DNA of 48,783 nucleotides from Lachnospiraceae bacterium (GTDB lineage Bacteria > Bacillota > Clostridia > Lachnospirales > Lachnospiraceae): positions 1-48,783 of the forward strand of contig BLLW01000025.1 in the NCBI GenBank assembly GCA_011959285.1, in the 5' to 3' direction. The notes under the pieces were generated by a model. That model was not told the origin of the DNA, searched no databases, and saw only the letters and a program-made list of their open reading frames with translations. Shown here piece by piece: positions 43,445-48,783 of the stretch. The first letter of the stretch is position 1; each line of letters starts with the position of its first letter. Position numbers and translations under genes: made by a program.

Positions 43445-43445
43445 C

Positions 43446-44993
43446 CTATTCCTCCGTCCCGCTCTGATCCTGACGCCCGTTCAGGATATATTTTCCTATT
43501 TCGTTTTCGGTTATCGTATCATCATTATCCCGGATTGCCACCAGTTCTCCATCATAAAGCATCCCAATCCGATCGCTTAGCCCCATAATTTCTGTAAGTT
43601 CCGCCGAAATCAAGAGGACTGCGGCTCCCTCATTGCGTTGTTCTATGATTTTATTGTGAATATACTCAATGGACGAAACATCCACTCCCCTCGTAGGCTG
43701 ACAGGCTATCAGCAGATCCGGTTTCTTACTGATTTCCCGCGCCACGATGACTTTCTGAATGTTTCCGCCTGACATAGAACCCACCAAAGCGGTTTCCCCG
43801 TCTGTCTTAATCTCATATTCCCCGATTAAGTGTCTGGCCTCTTCTTTGACCTCCTTCCAGTTCAAAAAAGGTCCCTTGTTAAATTCTCCGCCGCTGTGAG
43901 AACAGATAATGAAATTTTCAGCTACAGATTGGTTAAGGCTCGAACCTCGCAGGTTGCGGTCGTCAGGAATATATCCGATGGATTCTCTTCTAAAATCAGC
44001 TGTACTGACTCCTGTTATGTCTTTTCCGTCATAAAACACCTTGCCCGACGCAGGTTTCAAAAAGCCGATGATTGCGTCAATGAGCTCAGACTGCCCGTTT
44101 CCTTCCACTCCGGCAATTCCGAATATTTCCCCCTCTTTAATGGAGAAAGACATATCCTTGATCTTCAGCGCCCCTCTCCTGTCCATGACATTCAGATGGG
44201 CAACCTCAAAAATCGTTTTTTCTCTTTGCCGTTCCACCCGCTCTCTCTTAGGCTTTAACTGCCTGCCGATCATCAGACGCGTTATCTCGTCCGGGTTCGT
44301 CTCGCTTGTTTTTAAGGTCTTGATCGTCTGTCCGTTCCTCAGCACAGTGACAGAATCTGAGATGTCCATCACCTCTTTTATCTTATGGGTAATTAAAACA
44401 ATGGTATAGCCGTCCTTCACCATCAGGCGCAGCGAACAGAATAACTCTTCTGTCTCCTGCGGCGTCAGCACTGCCGTGGGCTCGTCCAATATAATAATCT
44501 TGGCATTGTTATACAGTACTTTCAGAATCTCAATCCGCTGTTTCGCCCCCACCGACAAGCGGTAGACCGGCTCGTCAAAATCCGCCGTCAGACCAAATTG
44601 CTTTGAAATCTTTTCCATCTGCTCCTTTTCCGCCTTCCGGTCGCAGAAAATCTTTTTCTTTTTTTCATTGCCAAGAGCGATATTCTGCGCCACCGTATAA
44701 GAGGGAACCAGCATAAACTCCTGATGTACCATCCCCATACCGCTGGCGATTGCTTCTCTTGGACTTTTAAAGTTCACTTCTTTTCCGGAAATATAAACTG
44801 CTCCCTTCGTCTTTTCCTCCAATCCGAAGAGCACTTTCATCAAAGTCGTTTTCCCCGCTCCGTTTTCTCCCACCAGAGCGTGAATCTCTCCCCGCTTTAC
44901 ACGGAAATTAACGCCGCTGTTTGCCACCGTGCCGTTGGGATAGATTTTATACATATCTTTCATTTCAATTACATATTGAGTATCCGCTCCCAT
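43446..44993 (-). CDS. ABC transporter ATP-binding protein (two ABC domains)
   Basis: 515 residues with two ABC modules. The first has Walker A GENGAGKTTLMKVL, signature LSVGAKQRIEI and Walker B IIILDEPTAVLTP. The second has the degenerate Walker A GVEGNGQSELIDAI and signature MSGGNIQKVIVAREI, followed by LLIACQPTRGVD. This is the RbsA/NupO layout that powers nucleoside import with one active and one degenerate site. GGGAGG precedes the ATG. It starts 55 bases after the binding-protein gene, separated by a stable hairpin. Confidence 0.96.
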   Translation of the reverse strand: MGADTQYVIEMKDMYKIYPNGTVANSGVNFRVKRGEIHALVGENGAGKTTLMKVLFGLEEKTKGAVYISGKEVNFKSPREAIASGMGMVHQEFMLVPSYTVAQNIALGNEKKKKIFCDRKAEKEQMEKISKQFGLTADFDEPVYRLSVGAKQRIEILKVLYNNAKIIILDEPTAVLTPQETEELFCSLRLMVKDGYTIVLITHKIKEVMDISDSVTVLRNGQTIKTLKTSETNPDEITRLMIGRQLKPKRERVERQREKTIFEVAHLNVMDRRGALKIKDMSFSIKEGEIFGIAGVEGNGQSELIDAIIGFLKPASGKVFYDGKDITGVSTADFRRESIGYIPDDRNLRGSSLNQSVAENFIICSHSGGEFNKGPFLNWKEVKEEARHLIGEYEIKTDGETALVGSMSGGNIQKVIVAREISKKPDLLIACQPTRGVDVSSIEYIHNKIIEQRNEGAAVLLISAELTEIMGLSDRIGMLYDGELVAIRDNDDTITENEIGKYILNGRQDQSGTEE

Positions 44994-45013
44994 TTTTCCT
45001 CCCGTATGATTCA

Positions 45014-45041
45014 GGCGCCTTCCAAAGAATCAGAAGGCGCC
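45014..45041 (-). other. Stable hairpin between binding-protein and ATPase genes
   Basis: Perfect 9-bp repeat GGCGCCTTC (45014-45022)/GAAGGCGCC (45033-45041) with a 10-base loop and no T run. Such structures often protect binding-protein mRNA and raise its level over transporter genes. Confidence 0.7.
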
Positions 45042-45048
45042 CATACTG

Positions 45049-46083
45049 TTAATACAGTTCAGATTTAACCTCGATTTCTCCATTCATCAAAGCTGTCGTA
45101 ATCTTTTCCATTTCCTGTTTGATAGAATCGGGGACATACTGCTCATACAATTCATCCGTGGCAAGACCAATACAATTCTCTTTGATTCCCCACAATTGAG
45201 AAGTTCCCATTTCAAGCTCCCCCTTCTGATACAGTTCGATTGCATTGTAGATACCGGTTCCGCTGGTCTTAAGCATGGAAGTCAGCACGCTTCCCGGATA
45301 AATCCCATTTTGGTTGATATCGACGCCGATGGTGTATTTCCCTGCCTCATTGCCGGCTTCCAGCGTTCCAAGCCCGGCACTTGCTCCTACGTTAAAAATA
45401 ATATCCGCATTCTGTGAATTATACATTGCCATAGCAAGCTCTTTTGCCTTCGGCGCATTGACAGCGTCTCCCACATAAGATTTTAAAACTTCGATTTCGC
45501 TGTCCACATAATGAGCGCCCTGCTCATATCCATCATAGAAGTCATTGATTGTAGGGGAATCCATTACTCCTATAAAACCAATCACTTTATCAGGATTGCT
45601 GCCTTCAAGCTCTGTACTTGTAGTTACCAGCGCCGCAAATGCCCCTGCAAGGAAAGAGCCTTCACACTGATTGTACATGGCATTGAATATGTTGGGTCTG
45701 ACTTCCGTCATAGTCGTATCCATTACAAAAAAGTCCTGCTCAGGATACTTGTCCGCCAGTTCCAGGACAATATCGCTGGTCTTTCCTGTCAATGTGACAA
45801 TTATGTCATACTCTCCGCTGACTGCCAGCGCCTCGATTGCCGGCTGATAATCCGCCTGATCGGAACCGCCTTCAATGAGTTTCGCCTTGACGCCCAATTC
45901 CTTTTCCGCCCTAAGAACACCTTCCTTGTTTCCATCAAAATAAGCATTATCTCCAAAACTGCCATTTGCATAAAAAACAACGCTAAGCGTTTCCTTCTCC
46001 TCAGATTCCTTCTTCCCGCACCCTGTCATCAATGTCGCTGCCAAAATCACTGCTGTCAAAAGCAAAGTACCAAGTCTTTTCAT
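45049..46083 (-). CDS. BMP-family nucleoside-binding lipoprotein
   Basis: 344 residues. Signal peptide with lipobox LMTGC (Cys22). The PnrA/BmpA-type periplasmic-binding fold has VVFYANGSFGDNAYFDGN, VIGFIGVMDSPTINDFYDGY, and GVDINQNGIYPGSVLTSMLK. BMP family members bind purine nucleosides, with conserved Asp and Phe residues clamping the ribose. Start at ATG 46083, with GGGAGG nine bases upstream. First gene of the import operon. Confidence 0.94.
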   Translation of the reverse strand: MKRLGTLLLTAVILAATLMTGCGKKESEEKETLSVVFYANGSFGDNAYFDGNKEGVLRAEKELGVKAKLIEGGSDQADYQPAIEALAVSGEYDIIVTLTGKTSDIVLELADKYPEQDFFVMDTTMTEVRPNIFNAMYNQCEGSFLAGAFAALVTTSTELEGSNPDKVIGFIGVMDSPTINDFYDGYEQGAHYVDSEIEVLKSYVGDAVNAPKAKELAMAMYNSQNADIIFNVGASAGLGTLEAGNEAGKYTIGVDINQNGIYPGSVLTSMLKTSGTGIYNAIELYQKGELEMGTSQLWGIKENCIGLATDELYEQYVPDSIKQEMEKITTALMNGEIEVKSELY

Positions 46084-46223
46084 CTTTTCCGCCCTCCCGG
46101 TTTTTGTTTGTAAAATTTTCATTGTTTCAGAGTAAATCTTTTTGCCAAACCGCAATCCTCCTGCCCGCTCCTCCTCTCTTTTGTTAATGAAACTATTTTT
46201 CTAAAATGTTTTCCTATGCAATA

Positions 46224-46252
46224 ATGATACAGCGGCATATTATATTTGTCAA
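46224..46252 (-). promoter_or_regulatory. Sigma-A promoter of the nucleoside operon
   Basis: Minus strand: TTGACA (46252-46247), 17 bases, TATCAT (46229-46224). Its -35 lies inside an inverted repeat (46244-46273), so a repressor there would block transcription. Confidence 0.82.
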
Positions 46253-46276
46253 TAGTTTTATATATTGCCAAATATA
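46244..46276. promoter_or_regulatory. Candidate LacI-type operators over the nucleoside-operon promoter
   Basis: ATTTGTCAATA (46244-46254) and TATTGCCAAAT (46263-46273) form an 11-bp inverted repeat with one mismatch and an 8-base spacer. The right half lies within an imperfect 16-base palindrome (TATATT-GCCA-AATATA, 46261-46276). The overlap with the -35 suggests repression by the divergent LacI-like fusion protein. Confidence 0.55.
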
Positions 46277-46296
46277 CACAATAATATCTTATTTTT

Positions 46297-46323
46297 ATTA
46301 TGCACTTTGTACATTTGCATAAT
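46297..46323. promoter_or_regulatory. Inverted repeat upstream of the fusion gene promoter
   Basis: ATTATGCA (46297-46304) and TGCATAAT (46316-46323), perfectly complementary, with an 11-base spacer, ending eight bases before the -35 of the regulator promoter. It may be an additional operator site or a hairpin-forming sequence. Confidence 0.5.
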
Positions 46324-46331
46324 CCTGGTTA

Positions 46332-46360
46332 TTGACAGATATTTCTTTCTGTTACATAAT
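46332..46360 (+). promoter_or_regulatory. Sigma-A promoter of the LacI-PfkB fusion gene
   Basis: TTGACA (46332-46337), 17 bases, CATAAT (46355-46360); the ATG at 46383 follows after an AAAGGAG site. Confidence 0.85.
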
Positions 46361-46382
46361 AAAGAAAAACAAAGGAGAACTT

Positions 46383-48278
46383 ATGACAATCAAAGAAATT
46401 GCTGCGCTTGCCGGCGTATCCGTATCTACCGTTTCCAAAATCATGAATGGCAAGGATGGGAACATCAATCCGGCGACCCGCAGCCGGGTTTTAAAAATTG
46501 CAAAGGAACATCACTACGAGCCTTACAGCACCATCAAGAATATCACGGCTCCCAAAAAATTTCTCATAGGTCTGTTGTTAAATTCTTTCTGTTCCTCAAA
46601 CAGGATGATAGAAGGGGTGTTGGAAACTGCCCAAAAATGCGGCTACCAGCTTCTCATTTTTAATAGCATTCATTCTCTTTCCCAGGAATTAAAGCATATC
46701 ACAGCACTCTGCAACAGCAGAGTAGACGGCGTAATCTGGGAACCTGTCAGCGGTCAGAGCACAGAATACGAACATTTTTTTTCCAAACAGAATATTCCTG
46801 TCTGTTATATAAATGCCCCGGATGATATTCCATCCTACTCCATCGATTTTGTAAAAGCCGGTTATGCCATGACAAAGGAATTAATCGATCAGAAGCATAC
46901 TCGCATTACCTGCCTGCTTCAGGAAGGCGATCCCATATCCTCCATGATTCTGGAAGGCTTTCAAAAATGCTTGTATGATTATAAAATTGCCTTTGAAAAA
47001 CAGCAGATTTTATATTCTCCTATCGATAATTGCTATACTTCCCTTATTGCCCACGGGATAACCGGCGTTATAAGCGCTTATTATTCCCACGCGCTTATGC
47101 TATATGAGCAGTTGGTAAATCTGCATTATTATATCCCCTCTTCCCTATCCTTAGTCAGCCTAAGCGATACGGAAGAATACGCCCATTATCCTCATATTTC
47201 CTGTATACAGGTTCCTTATCATGAATTTGGGCGCCATGTATGCGAAGCGCTGATCCTGCAATGCGAGAAATCTCCTCAAAGCAGCCCTCCTTCGCTGTTT
47301 ACACCTGCGTATACGCTTACACACAAAAAAAGCATCCGCATCCCTTCCTTTCTGCGCATGAAGAAGCTGGTGGTGGCAGGCAGTATCCACATGGACCTGA
47401 CCTTCATTGTAAACCGCCTTCCGCAGGCAGGTAAAACTACCGAAATCCTCACCTCCGTCATTTCAGTAGGAGGCAAAGGCGTCAATCAGTCGGTAGGGGC
47501 GGCGAAACTTGGACGTGAAGTGTCCCTGATTGGAAAGTTGGGAAATGATTTTGACTCAAGTCTGATTTTAAATACATTAGAAAAGGAGCATGTGACAGCC
47601 CACGGAATCTACAGGGATATGAATGTGCCCACAGGCAAGGCATATATTTATACGGGGGAGGATGGAGAAAGCACTATTACCGTCCTTTCCGGCGCAAACC
47701 AGAATCTCACGCCGGAAGATATTCGGAAGCAGGAGCACCTTTTTGCCAATGCGGGCTTCTGCCTTCTCTCAACCGAGATTCCTGTGGACGCCATTATAGA
47801 AGCCGCAAGGATCGCGCATTCATCTGACGTAAAAGTCATTTTAAAGCCTGCCGTCCTGCAGACCATTCCCGACGAGCTTCTTGCCCTGACCGATATTTTC
47901 ATTCCAAATCAAAAAGAAGCTGCGACCCTTTGCCCTCACGAAGACTCCGCTGAAAAACAGGCAGAATATTTTTTGCAAAAAGGAGCCGCAGCCGTTATCA
48001 TAACCTTAGGTCACAAAGGATGTTATTTAAAGAATAAAGAAGAGGCACATTTCTTTCCGGCAGAAAATTTTGCATCCATCGACACTACTGGCGGCGCCGA
48101 TGCTTTCATCTGTGCGCTTGCCTCCTATCTGACCGAAGGATATCCAATCTGCAAGGCAATACGCATAGCCTCATACGCCGCCGGCTTTTGTGTATCCCGT
48201 CAGGGCGTCGTATCCGCCCTTGTAGACCGAAGCACACTGGAAACATATATCACCCAGCATGACCCGTCGCTTTTATAG
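46383..48278 (+). CDS. LacI-type repressor fused to a PfkB (ribokinase-like) kinase
   Basis: 631 residues in one frame. Residues 1-50 are a LacI helix-turn-helix (MTIKEIAALAGVSVSTVSKI). Residues about 55-300 are a periplasmic-binding-protein-like sensor (FLIGLLLNSF, SRVDGVIWEPVSG, ITGVISAYYSHALMLYEQ). From Met326 a full PfkB kinase follows: VVAGSIHMDLTFIVNRLPQA, ISVGGKGVNQSVGAAKLG, and DTTGGADAFICALAS with catalytic-base candidate Asp573. The usual GAGD is GGAD here, so activity needs testing. AAAGGAG precedes the ATG. Probably regulates the divergent nucleoside operon and phosphorylates or senses its sugar. Confidence 0.9.
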   Translation: MTIKEIAALAGVSVSTVSKIMNGKDGNINPATRSRVLKIAKEHHYEPYSTIKNITAPKKFLIGLLLNSFCSSNRMIEGVLETAQKCGYQLLIFNSIHSLSQELKHITALCNSRVDGVIWEPVSGQSTEYEHFFSKQNIPVCYINAPDDIPSYSIDFVKAGYAMTKELIDQKHTRITCLLQEGDPISSMILEGFQKCLYDYKIAFEKQQILYSPIDNCYTSLIAHGITGVISAYYSHALMLYEQLVNLHYYIPSSLSLVSLSDTEEYAHYPHISCIQVPYHEFGRHVCEALILQCEKSPQSSPPSLFTPAYTLTHKKSIRIPSFLRMKKLVVAGSIHMDLTFIVNRLPQAGKTTEILTSVISVGGKGVNQSVGAAKLGREVSLIGKLGNDFDSSLILNTLEKEHVTAHGIYRDMNVPTGKAYIYTGEDGESTITVLSGANQNLTPEDIRKQEHLFANAGFCLLSTEIPVDAIIEAARIAHSSDVKVILKPAVLQTIPDELLALTDIFIPNQKEAATLCPHEDSAEKQAEYFLQKGAAAVIITLGHKGCYLKNKEEAHFFPAENFASIDTTGGADAFICALASYLTEGYPICKAIRIASYAAGFCVSRQGVVSALVDRSTLETYITQHDPSLL

Positions 48279-48783
48279 AAACTGTGGATGCCTCTTTCGT
48301 AAAGGCATCCCTTTTTTCGTAATCAAAGAGAACAAATACCGGTTTCGCGCTCTTTTCCCACACAAAATCGTCCTCTCTTTTCCATACAGGATAAAAAAAT
48401 GCATCCATATGGGTCATTTTCATGGTCTGTCTGGCATGGTACGCCCGATAATGCCGCAAAAGTTCAGGCTCTGCTTCTTCCTGTTGATAAAAGTTCCATA
48501 TTTTCTCCCGGTAAGGGGATAAATCAGCACAAAACGAGGGACGGCTCTTGGCATTTTCCCGCAAATAGTAATCATAGGTCAGCAGTTCCCGATAAAGCTG
48601 CTCCTTTTCCGGCGTTTTTTCGAGCGCAAACTCTAACAGTACATGATATCGGTGGCTCCGCGCCGGTGAATTAACAAAATACCCCCTTTGCTCATAAAAG
48701 TCTGCCAGCTGCTCAAACATTTCAAAAGCCCCCTCAAATTCCCGCTCCAGAACAAGCAGGGTGTACATAAACTGGTTGGAGTT
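48250..48783 (-). CDS. C-terminal part of a probable DUF4080 B12-binding radical SAM protein
   Basis: The frame is open to the right window edge, so the N-terminal domains (B12-binding, radical SAM) are outside; about 177 residues are visible. The tail (YFVNSPARSHRYHVLLEFAL then FVLFDYEKRDAFTKEAS) resembles the DUF4080 C-terminal domain found after B12/radical SAM domains. The Met at 48768 is internal. The coding region contains the terminator of the converging fusion gene and overlaps its last 29 bases. Confidence 0.65.
   Translation of the reverse strand, partial: NSNQFMYTLLVLEREFEGAFEMFEQLADFYEQRGYFVNSPARSHRYHVLLEFALEKTPEKEQLYRELLTYDYYLRENAKSRPSFCADLSPYREKIWNFYQQEEAEPELLRHYRAYHARQTMKMTHMDAFFYPVWKREDDFVWEKSAKPVFVLFDYEKRDAFTKEASTVSIKATGHAG
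48286..48317 (+). terminator. Intrinsic terminator of the fusion gene, inside a converging coding region
   Basis: Perfect 8-bp stem GGATGCCT (48286-48293)/AGGCATCC (48303-48310), a 9-base loop, followed by CTTTTTT (48311-48317). It starts eight bases after the stop and lies within the coding sequence of the minus-strand gene, where it encodes KRDAFTKEAST. Confidence 0.88.

Noticed and set aside
47358-48278. Separate kinase gene starting at the internal ATG (Met326)
   Set aside because: The frame is continuous with the repressor part, and no ribosome-binding site lies before this ATG.
1-48783. CRISPR array, tRNA, rRNA, insertion sequence or prophage
   Set aside because: No regularly spaced repeats, transposase, integrase or structural RNA were seen while reading both strands; a covariance-model search was not possible here.

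Overview
The window looks like chromosome of a spore-forming, low-to-mid GC Firmicute, most probably a gut Lachnospiraceae. The evidence is SpoVT and SpmB, the hrcA-grpE-dnaK-dnaJ order with a CIRCE element, an H1-like Lys/Ala-rich DUF6465-type protein, a split transketolase, strong AGGAGG ribosome-binding sites and classic TTGACA/TATAAT promoters. I saw no rRNA, tRNA, CRISPR array, insertion sequence or prophage. Most genes are housekeeping or sporulation genes in short operons. The most accessory-looking part is the nucleoside-salvage locus at 38.1-48.3 kb.

Layout. 0-4 kb: the tail of an unknown gene overlapping a C39-like protein, then (minus) spoVT, a PflX-like radical SAM enzyme and a DUF6056-like membrane protein. 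4.1-10.1 kb (plus): mutS2, an OmpR-type two-component system, trmL and a SIMPL lipoprotein whose ribosome-binding site lies in a hairpin. 10.1-14.5 kb (minus): a tight operon of a 35-residue membrane microprotein, a VanW-family protein, an AIR-synthase-like protein, an Lrp/AsnC regulator and an aminotransferase. Its promoter overlaps the start codon of a divergent gene. 15.2-20.4 kb (minus): the heat-shock operon. 20.4-23.2 kb (minus): the DUF6465-like protein with a structured leader, uppP and an aminotransferase. 23.2-30.8 kb (minus): a large cNMP-binding-domain protein, glpK, two glycerol-3-phosphate-type FAD oxidoreductases (one fused to DUF1667) and a DUF4352-like lipoprotein. 30.8-34.2 kb (minus): map, rpe and a two-subunit transketolase. 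34.3-38.1 kb: a DUF885 protein, a membrane-anchored Mrr-like nuclease, spmB and an ECF S component.

38.1-48.3 kb is the most interesting region. A minus-strand operon encodes a BMP-type nucleoside ABC importer (binding protein, ATPase, two permeases), a nucleoside hydrolase, a ribokinase and an ADP-ribosylglycohydrolase-family protein. Divergent from it is one 631-residue protein that fuses a complete LacI-type repressor to a complete PfkB/ribokinase-like kinase. The shared intergenic region carries a promoter for each side and strong inverted repeats. I infer a system that imports nucleosides or related ribosides, cleaves the N-glycosidic bond and phosphorylates the ribose; the transketolase and epimerase 4-6 kb away act on the resulting pentose phosphates. 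The first permease gene carries a one-base frameshift near its 3' end. The window ends inside a probable DUF4080 B12-radical SAM gene whose coding sequence contains the terminator of the fusion gene.
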